Source of the DNA: Aquimarina mycalae | GTDB taxonomy: Bacteria; Bacteroidota; Bacteroidia; Flavobacteriales; Flavobacteriaceae | Assembly (NCBI RefSeq): GCF_029906345.1 | Contig: NZ_JARYGY010000002.1 | Span: 463,901-527,900 of the forward strand | Direction of reading: 5' to 3' | Length of the DNA: 64,000 nucleotides | Shown: positions 17,285 through 26,139 of the stretch, one piece after another | Numbering within the stretch: the stretch's first letter is position 1 | Layout: the number at the start of each line of letters is the position of its first letter | The notes under the pieces: model-generated | Told to the model about the DNA's origin: nothing | Database searches by the model: none | Seen by the model: the letters and a program-made list of their open reading frames with translations, nothing else | Translations under genes and position numbers: made by a program

Positions 17285-17959
17285 CTATTCTCTTGTAAGA
17301 ATTTCATCAATCATTCCATACTCAAGAGCTTTGTCAGCTTTCATCCAATAGTCTCTATCACTATCTTCATATACTTTGTCGTAAGTTTGCCCAGAATGTT
17401 TCGCTATGATCTGATATAATTCTTCTTTTAATGTTAAAATCTCACGTGCTGTGATTTCTATATCACTTGCTTGTCCTTGAGCACCACCTAATGGTTGGTG
17501 AATCATCACTCTACTATGAGGTAAACCTGAACGTTTTCCTTTTTCACCAGCACACAATAAAACAGCTCCCATAGATGCCGCCATACCTGTACAAATTGTT
17601 GCTACATCTGGCTTTATAAATTGCATTGTATCATAGATTCCTAAACCTGCATATACACTACCTCCTGGTGAATTGATATAGATCTGTATATCTTTTGAAG
17701 AATCAACACTTTCTAAAAACAAAAGCTGTGCTTGTATAATATTCGCCACCTGATCATTGATACCAGTACCTAAAAAGATAATACGATCCATCATCAAACG
17801 TGAGAATACATCAAAAATAGCCACATTCATTTGACGTTCTTCGATAATATTAGGAGTCATCCCTTGTGGATACATACTAGTAATCATCTTATCATAGTAA
17901 TTACTATTGATACCATGATGCTGCGTAGCGTATTTTTCGAATTCTTTTCCGTAATTCAT
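17285..17959 (-). CDS. clpP: ClpP, serine protease subunit of ClpXP
   Basis: Tetradecameric cytosolic protease. Catalytic Ser in [11 protein letters not shown], His in [11 protein letters not shown] and Asp in the [10 protein letters not shown] segment are all present; the handle region QASDIEI follows. 224 aa includes an N-terminal propeptide-like extension of about 25-30 residues. An IGF-type hydrophobic-pocket interaction with ClpX is expected from the family. It lies between tig and clpX; a terminator-like hairpin stands between tig and this gene, so clpP may be partly uncoupled from tig. Confidence 0.98.
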   Translation of the reverse strand: MNYGKEFEKYATQHHGINSNYYDKMITSMYPQGMTPNIIEERQMNVAIFDVFSRLMMDRIIFLGTGINDQVANIIQAQLLFLESVDSSKDIQIYINSPGGSVYAGLGIYDTMQFIKPDVATICTGMAASMGAVLLCAGEKGKRSGLPHSRVMIHQPLGGAQGQASDIEITAREILTLKEELYQIIAKHSGQTYDKVYEDSDRDYWMKADKALEYGMIDEILTRE

Positions 17960-17990
17960 ATGTTCTTTTTCTGAAATTTTATTTTTATAA

Positions 17991-18023
17991 AAAAGGCGTT
18001 AACCAAATTATGGTTTAACGCCC
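17991..18023 (-). terminator. intrinsic terminator after tig
   Basis: On the minus strand a GGCGTTAAACC / GGTTAACGCC stem (one bulged base, 7-base loop) is followed by a T run. It lies between the tig stop (18061) and the clpP start (17959). Confidence 0.75.
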
Positions 18024-18060
18024 TAAATATAAGTATAAATTCCTTATTAGTATATGTTGA

Positions 18061-19383
18061 TTATTTGTAAACTTCTTTTACAAAATCATCAAAACTAACT
18101 TCTTTTTCCTTCAGTTTGACATTCTCTTTATAGTAAGTTAATAATTTCTGACTCATTAACTGTTCAGAAATTCTTTTTACTTCATCCTGATTAGATAATA
18201 TTCTTGCAGCAATATCTTCTAACTCTTTATCTGCTGGTGACATTTGACCAAACTGAGCCATTTGTCCTTTTATTAAATCTTTTGCAAACGCTTTTAATTC
18301 TTCAAAGGTTACTTGAAGATTATTATCATTTACAATTTTTCCTTCAATTAATTGAAAACGTAGTCCTTTCTCGCTTTTTTCATATTCATCCTTAGCTTCA
18401 TCTTCTGTTAAAGGTTGCTCTCCTGTAGCTTGAATCCATTTTTGTAAAAACTCTACTGGTAAATCAAATCTAGTATTTTCAAGAACACTCTCTGTAACGT
18501 CATTCAATAATTGTTGATCAGCCTGTTGTACAAACTGACGATCAGCATCCTGCTTAATTCTTTCTTTAAGCTCAGTAACAGATTTTACTCCATCTTTACC
18601 ATATAACTTATCAAATAAATCTTGATCCAGATCTGCTAATTCTTGAGTATTAATTTCAGAAATTGTAAAAGTAACCTCTACATTTAAATCGTGTGCATCA
18701 TCATGATCTATCTTTAATGCACTGATTAAATCATGATCATCAGAAAAAAGACCTTTAGTTTTGAACTTAAGTACATCTCCTACTTTAGCTCCAACAAATT
18801 TATCTAAGTTTTTCTTCCCTTTAATTTTATCCAAAGAAATCGTAGTTTGATTATTGATTTCCTTCTCTTCATTTACAAAAGTACCATTAATCAAATCATC
18901 CTTTTCTGCAACATCTTTTGCAACAAGTTTACCATATTGCTTCTGGATTGTTGTGATTTGATTATCAATCATTTCATCAGTAGCTACAATAGTATAATGA
19001 GTAATTGCTTTCTTACCATTAAGTTTTACCTCAAATTTCGGTGCTAAACCTAATTCAAATTCAAAAGAATAATCATCTGCGTCCCAATTGAAATTATCTT
19101 GTTCTTTTGGTAAAGGATTACCTAAAACATCAAGTTTTTCTTCAGTAAGATACTTGTTTAATGCATCCTGCAAAAGTTTATTCACCTCATCAACCAAAAC
19201 TGCCTTTCCGTACTGTTTTTTTACCAAGCCCATAGGCACATGACCTTTTCTAAAACCAGGAATATTGGCATTCTTTCTATAATCTTTAAGGATGTTTTCT
19301 ACCTTATCGTTATAATCTGCTTTTGCGATGTCTACTGTTACTACAGCATTTAACTCGTCTAACTGCTCTTTTGAAATATTCAT
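18061..19383 (-). CDS. tig: trigger factor, ribosome-associated chaperone
   Basis: 440 aa. The N-terminal ribosome-binding domain holds the signature NIPGFRKGHVP (about residues 40-50), which touches ribosomal protein uL23. The middle PPIase-like domain is divergent, as usual in Bacteroidota, with no complete FKBP active-site consensus seen. The C-terminal chaperone arms are helical and Lys/Glu-rich. Trigger factor binds nascent chains at the exit tunnel. It heads the tig-clpP-clpX cluster and has a good promoter 33 bases upstream. Confidence 0.95.
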   Translation of the reverse strand: MNISKEQLDELNAVVTVDIAKADYNDKVENILKDYRKNANIPGFRKGHVPMGLVKKQYGKAVLVDEVNKLLQDALNKYLTEEKLDVLGNPLPKEQDNFNWDADDYSFEFELGLAPKFEVKLNGKKAITHYTIVATDEMIDNQITTIQKQYGKLVAKDVAEKDDLINGTFVNEEKEINNQTTISLDKIKGKKNLDKFVGAKVGDVLKFKTKGLFSDDHDLISALKIDHDDAHDLNVEVTFTISEINTQELADLDQDLFDKLYGKDGVKSVTELKERIKQDADRQFVQQADQQLLNDVTESVLENTRFDLPVEFLQKWIQATGEQPLTEDEAKDEYEKSEKGLRFQLIEGKIVNDNNLQVTFEELKAFAKDLIKGQMAQFGQMSPADKELEDIAARILSNQDEVKRISEQLMSQKLLTYYKENVKLKEKEVSFDDFVKEVYK

Positions 19384-19415
19384 TATCTCTACTTTTTGTA
19401 CTAAAAATCGGGTTG

Positions 19416-19446
19416 CAAAAGTAATACTTTTTTACAACTCAACAAA
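19416..19446 (-). promoter_or_regulatory. strong Bacteroidota-type promoter of tig
   Basis: On the minus strand TTTG (19443-19446) and TACTTTTG (19416-19423) are spaced by 19 bases, a perfect match to the TTTG-n19-TAnnTTTG pattern of the housekeeping sigma factor in this phylum. The tig ATG is 33 bases downstream. Confidence 0.7.
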
Positions 19447-19468
19447 GTTTTAACTTCCTGAAAAACAG

Positions 19469-19816
19469 TTAGCTTTTATCTTTCTTTAAAATAGAGTATA
19501 ATATCGATTGAAACATCGACAACAAAACACTGAATATTAATGCCCACAGCCATCCGTTAACGCTAAATCCTGATATAAAATGATCTGCCAATAAAATGAT
19601 TGCAGCATTAATTACAAGCAAAAATAATCCCAAAGTTACAATAGTAACAGGCAGCGTAAAAATAATCAGCAACGGTTTAACTACAGCATTCAAAACAGCC
19701 AAAACCACAGCTACTATCAATGCACTAACGTAACTATCAACTCCTACTCCAGGAAGAATTTCGGCAAGCACTAGCACCGCAATGGCACTAAGAATCATTT
19801 TTAATACGAATTTCAT
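19469..19816 (-). CDS. phage holin family IV-like (DUF360-type) membrane protein
   Basis: 115 aa, four hydrophobic helices (about residues 4-22, 28-50, 54-78 and 88-108) with the family pattern VLNAVVKPLL and LPVTIVTLGLFLLVINA. Annotated in many genomes as phage holin family / four-TMS holin superfamily, but members are ordinary chromosomal membrane proteins and there is no phage gene nearby. Function unknown. The gene lies between two minus-strand transcription units and is probably monocistronic. Confidence 0.85.
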   Translation of the reverse strand: MKFVLKMILSAIAVLVLAEILPGVGVDSYVSALIVAVVLAVLNAVVKPLLIIFTLPVTIVTLGLFLLVINAAIILLADHFISGFSVNGWLWALIFSVLLSMFQSILYSILKKDKS

Positions 19817-19849
19817 AGGTATTAGTTTAAGCTATTAAAGTACTAAAAA

Positions 19850-19901
19850 CAATGTAATAAAAAAACCTGCTAAGAAATTAGCAGGTTTTTTTATTACATT
19901 G
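19850..19901 (-). terminator. 24-bp perfect inverted-repeat terminator after the GDSL gene
   Basis: Two 24-base arms, perfectly complementary, flank a GAAA (TTTC on minus) tetraloop; the core is ACCTGCTAA / TTAGCAGGT followed by seven T. It closes the fadL-GDSL unit 10 bases behind the stop at 19912. Confidence 0.9.
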
Positions 19902-19911
19902 TTTCTTAAAA

Positions 19912-21501
19912 CTAGTTCACTTCGTTACTAAGTGTTACGGTTCCGTAATCTCCAGGATTAACACTTGGTAAAACAGCTCCATACGTTGTTTCTACAGCAT
20001 CCATAATACCGTTAGCAATTATAGCATATCCTCTAGGTGTTGGGTGTACACCATCTAAAGAAAATCCACCACCACTTACAAAAGCATCAGTAACAATACC
20101 TCCATCAAATGGTATTCCTCCATTAGCTAATTGAACTAAATCAGAAGCAGCATCATAAAATGCCAATCCATTCGCAGAAGCAAGTCCTTGGATAGTCGCA
20201 TTATAAGAAGCCTGAGCATTATTGATTCCTGACACTTCTGATGCTGTTAATACATATTGATCTTCTAAAGGCCAGGTAACACCATTTACAGCAAATTGAC
20301 CTGCTTGTTCTTGGGTTAATCCAACACCAACTAATTCTGTAAATCTGTCCATATTTAATTGACCAATAACACCAGAACTAGTAAGCACCAACAAATCATT
20401 GGCAGTTGCTTGTCTAGCTTGTCCGAACTGAGCTCCTAATATCGGAGCTAAAGGTCCAAAGGTTGGTGTTAAAACTTGAGTCAAAGCAGCAGATATGTCC
20501 ATTAAAGATTCATCCTTGATCACTACTGCACTTGCGGCAGTTGTAGAAAATTGAATTGATCTTTCTGGAACATTCAAAAATGCAAACGCTTGATTCAATC
20601 CTGCATATGTTGCATTTAGCGTTGGGATTTGTGGTCCAAAATTAGGATCTAATGGGCTTAACGGCGCAAAAGGCACAGTTGTAAAAAATGGTATAGAAGT
20701 TACATTTGGTAGATTAACCAACACACCCTTAGCTCCATTTGCAGTAAGTGCATCCACTAATTGGCTATATACACCAGCAAAAGTTGTATTATTAGTGATG
20801 TCATTTCCACCATAGTTAGCAGGGTTCATCTCACCTGTTACATTATGATCGACACCTACACCGCCAGAAGTGGCATAACTAAGAATATCATTATTACCAA
20901 TCCACAAGCTAAAAAAAGTAGGGTTTTGTGCAATCGCATCACCTAATACCGTAGCATCTGGTGAAGAGGCAAATCTCACAAAATATGGATTAGCTAAACC
21001 TGCGGTAACACCCGCAACATTTCCATATCCAGGAGCTGCTAAATGATAACTCTTTGCTCCAGGCACGCCTGTATTATTAAAAGACCCACTAAGAACGTTG
21101 CTAATTTCTGTTGTTGGAGCAGCTCCAGTATATATTGCTGGACCAGGATTACCTTCTGCATCAAAAGCCAGTACAAATCTGTTATTAAGAATCTGTGTTC
21201 CTCCTAATAAGGCTCCTCCAGCATTATCAGCCATTAATGGCTGAGTAAAATCTCCACCTCCAGCTAATGCAAATTGCTGAGAAAGAATATTGGGATAAGA
21301 ATTTTCTTGTCCAGTAATATATAGTGCGCTATCCGCAAAACCAGCAGTTAAAGAATTCCCTAAGGCTACATAATTAGAGAAATCTGCTTCACCACTAGAA
21401 TATACTCCTGCTTCATCAATTGGATTATCAAATTCTGGCTCACATGCTACTAATCCTAATGCCAGAATTGCTAAATATTTTATATTGTTTTTCATCTTCA
21501 A
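19912..21501 (-). CDS. SGNH/GDSL-type hydrolase lipoprotein
   Basis: 529 aa lipoprotein (LVAC, Cys20) with an SGNH hydrolase fold: block I VALGNSLTAGF (nucleophile Ser50, GNSL in place of GDSL), block III WIGNNDIL (oxyanion Asn) and block V LDGVHPTPRGY (Asp483/His486 dyad). The acidic N-terminal linker suits outer-membrane anchoring. It is longer than a minimal SGNH enzyme, with loops rich in Ala/Gly/Thr/Asn. The gene starts 2 bases after the FadL-type porin, so the two are co-transcribed; a plausible job is to release fatty acids from esters for uptake, which is inference from the pairing. Confidence 0.88.
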   Translation of the reverse strand: MKMKNNIKYLAILALGLVACEPEFDNPIDEAGVYSSGEADFSNYVALGNSLTAGFADSALYITGQENSYPNILSQQFALAGGGDFTQPLMADNAGGALLGGTQILNNRFVLAFDAEGNPGPAIYTGAAPTTEISNVLSGSFNNTGVPGAKSYHLAAPGYGNVAGVTAGLANPYFVRFASSPDATVLGDAIAQNPTFFSLWIGNNDILSYATSGGVGVDHNVTGEMNPANYGGNDITNNTTFAGVYSQLVDALTANGAKGVLVNLPNVTSIPFFTTVPFAPLSPLDPNFGPQIPTLNATYAGLNQAFAFLNVPERSIQFSTTAASAVVIKDESLMDISAALTQVLTPTFGPLAPILGAQFGQARQATANDLLVLTSSGVIGQLNMDRFTELVGVGLTQEQAGQFAVNGVTWPLEDQYVLTASEVSGINNAQASYNATIQGLASANGLAFYDAASDLVQLANGGIPFDGGIVTDAFVSGGGFSLDGVHPTPRGYAIIANGIMDAVETTYGAVLPSVNPGDYGTVTLSNEVN

Positions 21502-21503
21502 AA

Positions 21504-22757
21504 TTATAATTTATAAGTTAAACCAAGTCCTGGCGCAAAAGCGCTTGATTTATATGTTCCTCCAAAAGAAGTTACCGCTCCTGATACAGGATCAGCTGCA
21601 AAGTCATATGATTCATTTACTTCCTCAAATCTTAAATAGAAGAATGATGCATCAATTGCTAATTTTGGTGTAATTGCAAAACTCACACCTCCCGTAAATC
21701 CTTGAGAATCGTTACGTGGCGTTTCTGGAGCAAAGAATCCAGATCGAACTGGAGATTCATCGAAATAATATCCTGCTCTCAATGAAATCTTAGAGGTAGC
21801 ATCATATTGTAGACCAAAACGATATACAGATGAGTTTTTATAATTACGAACATTTAAAGAACTTGCTCCTGTACCAAATTGAAGGTCCAAAGATTCATAA
21901 ACATCCCAGAATTGTCTGTTATAATCAAATGCAAATAACCACTTTTTATGAAACTGGTAAGAAAGTCCTACTGACAATTCTGCTGGCAACGGTAATTCTG
22001 CATCAAAAGTTGTAGTTCCATTTGCTGGTAACAATGGAGAATTAGGGAAATTGCTAAAAGTAGCTTCTCCACCTTCGGCTTCAAGAATAATTTCACTTCT
22101 ATAACTAAATCCTAATCTAAAATTTTCGGTAGGATTAAACATAGCACTTACACTCCATCCCCAATTACTTACACCAGAATCATCTACAGTAATATTTGAA
22201 CGATTACCATCTATATCAGTTAATGTTCTACTAGCATTACGATTAAAGTTAACAGAACCTGTTACATAAATAGGTCCACCACCAATACTAAAATGATCAG
22301 AAAGTTTAATAGAAACTACTGGTTGTATATAAATTGCAGCTAACTCAATATTATTAACTAAATGAGATCCAGCCCAATCTGTTGGCCAAGTAACTTCACT
22401 ACCATAAGGAGTATATACTCCTAGACCCAATGCTAGCCAATCGTTAACTTTATAAGAACCATATATGTTAAGTGGAGTTCCTACAGAGCTATCAGTTTCT
22501 GAAGAAATCCCAAGCTCTGAATTCTGATAAATTACATCTGTAAAAATACCACTGGCACCAACACTTACGTTCAACTTGTTTTCTAAATATACAAGACCAG
22601 CTGGATTAAAGAATACTAGCTCTGCACTATTCACCACGGCAACACCTGTGTGCCCCATAGCCATCGCTCTCTGCCCTTGCACACTAACTCTATATCCACC
22701 TGCATAAGTAACCAAAGTCACCAAAGCGAATAGAACTAATAATAGTAGTTTTTTCAT
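21504..22757 (-). CDS. OmpP1/FadL-family outer-membrane transporter
   Basis: 417 aa beta-barrel with a signal peptide (residues 1-19). The N-terminal segment RVSVQGQRAMAMGHTGVAVV and the NPAGLVYLE motif are the FadL hallmarks, where the N-terminus plugs the barrel lumen; the S3 kink equivalent is not resolvable by eye. The last residue pair (KL after GLGLTY) is compatible with a C-terminal beta signal. FadL proteins carry long-chain fatty acids or other hydrophobic compounds across the outer membrane. It heads a two-gene unit with the GDSL lipoprotein. Confidence 0.93.
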   Translation of the reverse strand: MKKLLLLVLFALVTLVTYAGGYRVSVQGQRAMAMGHTGVAVVNSAELVFFNPAGLVYLENKLNVSVGASGIFTDVIYQNSELGISSETDSSVGTPLNIYGSYKVNDWLALGLGVYTPYGSEVTWPTDWAGSHLVNNIELAAIYIQPVVSIKLSDHFSIGGGPIYVTGSVNFNRNASRTLTDIDGNRSNITVDDSGVSNWGWSVSAMFNPTENFRLGFSYRSEIILEAEGGEATFSNFPNSPLLPANGTTTFDAELPLPAELSVGLSYQFHKKWLFAFDYNRQFWDVYESLDLQFGTGASSLNVRNYKNSSVYRFGLQYDATSKISLRAGYYFDESPVRSGFFAPETPRNDSQGFTGGVSFAITPKLAIDASFFYLRFEEVNESYDFAADPVSGAVTSFGGTYKSSAFAPGLGLTYKL

Positions 22758-22811
22758 AATAAATTCTAATTGTTTTTTTTGTTTTTTTAGGAATTTTTAA
22801 AAATAATGCAC

Positions 22812-22841
22812 CAAATTTAGTAGAAAATACTAGTTCTACAA
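22812..22841 (-). promoter_or_regulatory. Bacteroidota-type promoter of the fadL-like unit
   Basis: On the minus strand TTG (22839-22841) and TAAATTTG (22812-22819) are spaced by 19 bases. The ATG of the porin gene is 55 bases downstream. Confidence 0.6.
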
Positions 22842-22877
22842 CTAATTCACTAAGATATTATGCATACATAGTATTTT

Positions 22878-23648
22878 TTATTTAAATTTTAAGAATTCTA
22901 AGACTGTCTCCAAAAATTCCGTTGGATTTTCAGCGTGTAACCAATGTCCTGAATTAGAGATTTCTTTGATCATCGAGTTAGGAAATTGCGTTAATATACG
23001 ATTCTCATCATCCGTTGTTATGTAGTTAGATTTTTCCCCTTTAAGAAAAAGAGTTTTACCCAAATACCTAGCATCCTCTGGTAATTCTTTCCCTATTTCA
23101 GAAGCATTTTGAATCAAACCATTCAAATTCATGCGCAATCCTAGTTCCCCTTTTTCTTTCCAAAACAAGTTTTTCATTAAAAACATGCGTACTCCTGCAT
23201 CCTGCACATAACCACTTAATGCATGATCCACTGCTCCTCTATTCTTTAATATATCAAAATCCAAAGAACTTAACCCATCTAATATATCTTGATGATGTAA
23301 TGGATAGTACTTTGGTCCTATATCTGCTATAATTAATTTTTTAAGCATTTCTGGATATTTTGAAGCAAAAAACATGGCAGTTTTACCTCCCATAGAATGT
23401 CCAACGAGTGTTATCTCCTTTAAATCATTATTATTACAATATTCCACCAAATCCAAGGACAAAAGCTCATAACTAAACGTATCACTATGAGGACTTCGGC
23501 CATGGTTTCTTTGATCTATCAAATGCATCTGATAACCATACGTAGATATTTTTTTTGCAAGAGTTTTCCAGTTATCTCCCATTCCTAAAAATCCATGTAA
23601 GATCACAAATGGTTTTCCTTCTCCAAATACATTAGCATGTAACTTCAT
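22878..23648 (-). CDS. alpha/beta hydrolase (YbfF-like esterase)
   Basis: 256 aa cytosolic alpha/beta-hydrolase fold. Nucleophile elbow VGHSMGGK (Ser85), oxyanion HGFLGMGDNW near residue 18, the DQRNHGRS segment and the C-terminal SGHWLHAENP His (235) give the complete triad geometry of the YbfF/epoxide-hydrolase-like family. The natural substrate is unknown; esters or thioesters are likely. It follows pdxJ by 11 bases and is probably in the same transcript. Confidence 0.88.
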   Translation of the reverse strand: MKLHANVFGEGKPFVILHGFLGMGDNWKTLAKKISTYGYQMHLIDQRNHGRSPHSDTFSYELLSLDLVEYCNNNDLKEITLVGHSMGGKTAMFFASKYPEMLKKLIIADIGPKYYPLHHQDILDGLSSLDFDILKNRGAVDHALSGYVQDAGVRMFLMKNLFWKEKGELGLRMNLNGLIQNASEIGKELPEDARYLGKTLFLKGEKSNYITTDDENRILTQFPNSMIKEISNSGHWLHAENPTEFLETVLEFLKFK

Positions 23649-23659
23649 CTATCCAACTA

Positions 23660-24373
23660 TTATTTAAGTTTATGTAAATACATATTTACAACATTCTCTA
23701 ATCCAAGATATAAGGACTCACTTATCAATGCATGGCCAATAGAAACTTCTAACAACCCAGGAATATTATCCTTAAAAAATTTAATATTATCCAATGAAAG
23801 ATCATGACCAGCATTAACCCCTATTCCCAGATCTGTTGCTAATTCAGCACATGCTGCATAAGGTTTAATGGAATCAAGGTTTCCTTTATGATATTGTGAG
23901 GCGAAAGTTTCGGTATATAGTTCTATTCTATCTGCACCTGTTTCTTTAGCTCCCTCAATCATATTTTTAACTGGGTCAACAAAAATTGAAGTCCTAATAT
24001 CATTTCTTCTAAATTCTGATATAACTTCTTGCAAAAACTCTTTGTGTTCTAAAGTATCCCATCCTGCATTACTTGTGATCGCATCTACTGCGTCAGGAAC
24101 TAGTGTTACTTGAGTAGGTTTTACAGAAAGCACAAGATCTACAAATTTTGGTATTGGATTTCCTTCAATATTATATTCTGTATGTACAATAGGTTTTAAA
24201 TCATATGCATCCTGATATCTAATATGTCTTTCATCTGGTCTTGGATGAATAGTAATTCCTTCTCCTCCAAAATCCTGAATATCAGAAGCGACCTTAAGTA
24301 AGTCTGGAGTATTCCCTCCACGAGAATTGCGTAATGTTGCTATTTTATTGACATTAACACTTAACTTTGTCAT
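23660..24373 (-). CDS. pdxJ: pyridoxine 5'-phosphate synthase
   Basis: Condenses 1-deoxyxylulose 5-phosphate with 3-amino-2-oxopropyl phosphate in de novo vitamin B6 synthesis. The protein opens with LSVNVNKIATLRNSRGG, matching the family start; HPRPDERHI, TLVPD, SIFVDP, ELYTE and GVNAGHDLS are active-site segments, and the C-terminal SIGHALISESL completes the phosphate-binding TIM barrel. The frame is open to 24403, but the family start fits the ATG at 24373 (237 aa). It transcribes away from the CBS/nadK unit. Confidence 0.96.
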   Translation of the reverse strand: MTKLSVNVNKIATLRNSRGGNTPDLLKVASDIQDFGGEGITIHPRPDERHIRYQDAYDLKPIVHTEYNIEGNPIPKFVDLVLSVKPTQVTLVPDAVDAITSNAGWDTLEHKEFLQEVISEFRRNDIRTSIFVDPVKNMIEGAKETGADRIELYTETFASQYHKGNLDSIKPYAACAELATDLGIGVNAGHDLSLDNIKFFKDNIPGLLEVSIGHALISESLYLGLENVVNMYLHKLK

Positions 24374-24413
24374 AGTTTTTGATATAACTTTAATAAAAAA
24401 CAAAAATACGAAC

Positions 24414-24441
24414 TTGAGAACGCCTTAGTTACATATTTTTG
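24414..24441 (+). promoter_or_regulatory. Bacteroidota-type promoter of the CBS-nadK unit
   Basis: TTG (24414-24416) and TATTTTTG (24434-24441) are spaced by 17 bases; the ATG at 24471 is 29 bases downstream of the -7 element. Confidence 0.6.
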
Positions 24442-24470
24442 ATTAATTTGCATAAAAGCCCCCAGTAAAT

Positions 24471-25127
24471 ATGAAGACAAGTTTATACATAGTAAATGAA
24501 ATAGAACCTCTAGCCACAAAGGCGAAAGTAGTGGATGCGCAATTATTATTTAACGAACTTACATACACTCATTTTCCTGTTTTGAAGGATAACACCTATA
24601 TAGGATGTATATCAGAAGCAGATATCAGATGCTTTGAAACAGAAAAAACATTAGAGTCTTATCAATATGCATTGGAAGGTTTTTATGTAAGAAATGATGC
24701 CAATTGGTTGGATGTTCTTGAATCTTTTGCCCAAAACCATTCTAATATTATGCCCGTATTAGATGATGATAATAATTATCAAGGATATTTTGAGCTAAGA
24801 GATATCATGAATTTATTTAATGAAACTCCTTTTTTAAGCGAACCTGGTAACATTTTGATTGTTGAAAAAGGTGTATTAGATTATTCTTTTAGTGAGGTTG
24901 CACAAATTGTTGAATCCAATAATGCCAAACTACTAGGTTTATTTATTTCTAATATGGAAAATGATGTAATTCAAATTACTCTAAAAATAAATGATAGTGA
25001 CATTAATAATATCGTTCAAACATTTAGAAGATATAGTTACAATATAGTATCTAAACACCATGAAGACTCCTTCTTGAATAATCTTAAGGAGAGGTCGCAA
25101 TATTTGGAAAAATATCTAAATATATAA
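24471..25127 (+). CDS. CBS-domain pair protein with ACT-like C-terminus
   Basis: 218 aa cytosolic protein. Residues about 15-125 are two CBS motifs (LFNELTYTHFPVLKDNTYIGCISEAD and SNIMPVLDDDNNYQGYFELRDI; each ends in the G-x-(I/F)-x-x-x-D pattern), which bind adenosine nucleotides. Residues 140-218 look like an ACT-type fold (LLGLFISNMENDVIQITLKIN). Members are conserved in Flavobacteriia directly upstream of nadK, as here (27 bases apart). A sensory role for the energy state is suggested by the family but is inference. Confidence 0.85.
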   Translation: MKTSLYIVNEIEPLATKAKVVDAQLLFNELTYTHFPVLKDNTYIGCISEADIRCFETEKTLESYQYALEGFYVRNDANWLDVLESFAQNHSNIMPVLDDDNNYQGYFELRDIMNLFNETPFLSEPGNILIVEKGVLDYSFSEVAQIVESNNAKLLGLFISNMENDVIQITLKINDSDINNIVQTFRRYSYNIVSKHHEDSFLNNLKERSQYLEKYLNI

Positions 25128-25154
25128 CACCAACTAAAATCAAAATAAATCATA

Positions 25155-26039
25155 ATGAAGATAGGTATATACGGCCAGTTTTATCATGAAAAATCTGGAA
25201 TATACATCCAACAACTATTAGAAGCATTGGATAAAAACAATATCGAGGTTGTCATCGAAAAAAATTTTCTTGAACTTATTGATCTTCATGATGATATTGA
25301 CAAAAGTTATTCCCACTTCAGCACTTTTGAAGAATTAGATCATTCTTATGATCTATTTTTTAGTATTGGAGGAGATGGGACAATTTTAAAAACTATTACC
25401 TATGTGCGAGATTTAGGCATCCCAATCGCAGGAATCAATACTGGAAGATTAGGTTTTTTAGCTACAATCCAAAAAGAAGAGATACAAGACACTATTGATC
25501 TTATTCTAGATAAAAAATTTTACATCTCCCCTAGAAGTATTGTTACTATAGAAACATTACCTCAAACAGAAGAGTTTGGAGTATTAAATTTTGCAATGAA
25601 CGAAATTGCAGTTAGTAGACGAAATACAACCTCTATGATTACTGTGCACACAAGTCTTAATGAAGAATTTCTAACCTCATATTGGGCTGACGGACTCATT
25701 GTTTCTACTCCTACAGGCTCTACGGGATATTCATTAAGCTGTGGTGGACCAGTCATGATGCCTGATGCAGAAAGCATGGTATTGACACCAATTGCACCAC
25801 ATAATCTTAATGCAAGACCTTTAGTAATTCCTGATGATCAAGAAATCAAATTACAAATCTCAGGAAGAGAAGATAATTACTTGGTATCCTTAGACTCCAG
25901 AGTACATACATTACCCAATGAAACCACGGTAATAATTAAAAAAGCTCCTTTTAAGATTAATATGGTCGTTTTGGAAGGTGATAGTTTTATGAAAACCTTG
26001 CGAAAAAAAATGCTTTGGGGAGAAGATAAACGCAATTAA
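25155..26039 (+). CDS. nadK: NAD kinase
   Basis: Phosphorylates NAD to NADP in the cytosol. GGDGT at residues 72-76 is the diagnostic ATP/NAD site, followed by GINTGRLGFLA, the NEIAV segment and TPTGSTGYSLSCGGP. 294 aa is standard. It closes a two-gene unit with the CBS protein. Confidence 0.97.
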   Translation: MKIGIYGQFYHEKSGIYIQQLLEALDKNNIEVVIEKNFLELIDLHDDIDKSYSHFSTFEELDHSYDLFFSIGGDGTILKTITYVRDLGIPIAGINTGRLGFLATIQKEEIQDTIDLILDKKFYISPRSIVTIETLPQTEEFGVLNFAMNEIAVSRRNTTSMITVHTSLNEEFLTSYWADGLIVSTPTGSTGYSLSCGGPVMMPDAESMVLTPIAPHNLNARPLVIPDDQEIKLQISGREDNYLVSLDSRVHTLPNETTVIIKKAPFKINMVVLEGDSFMKTLRKKMLWGEDKRN

Positions 26040-26093
26040 ACAATAAATTCTACTAAAAAGTGTTTTTTAATTCATACTATTTTACTCAAATTC

Positions 26094-26122
26094 TTGTGTA
26101 GTAAAGTTAATTGTTATATTTG
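26094..26122 (+). promoter_or_regulatory. Bacteroidota-type promoter of the DUF6089-uppS-bamA unit
   Basis: TTG (26094-26096) and TATATTTG (26115-26122) are spaced by 18 bases; the ATG at 26140 is only 17 bases behind the -7 element, giving a short leader. Confidence 0.65.
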
Positions 26123-26139
26123 CAAACTTTTGAAAATCT

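Noticed and set aside
19469..19816. Holin-like protein as a sign of a prophage
   Set aside because: The family is chromosomal in many bacteria and there are no other phage genes nearby.
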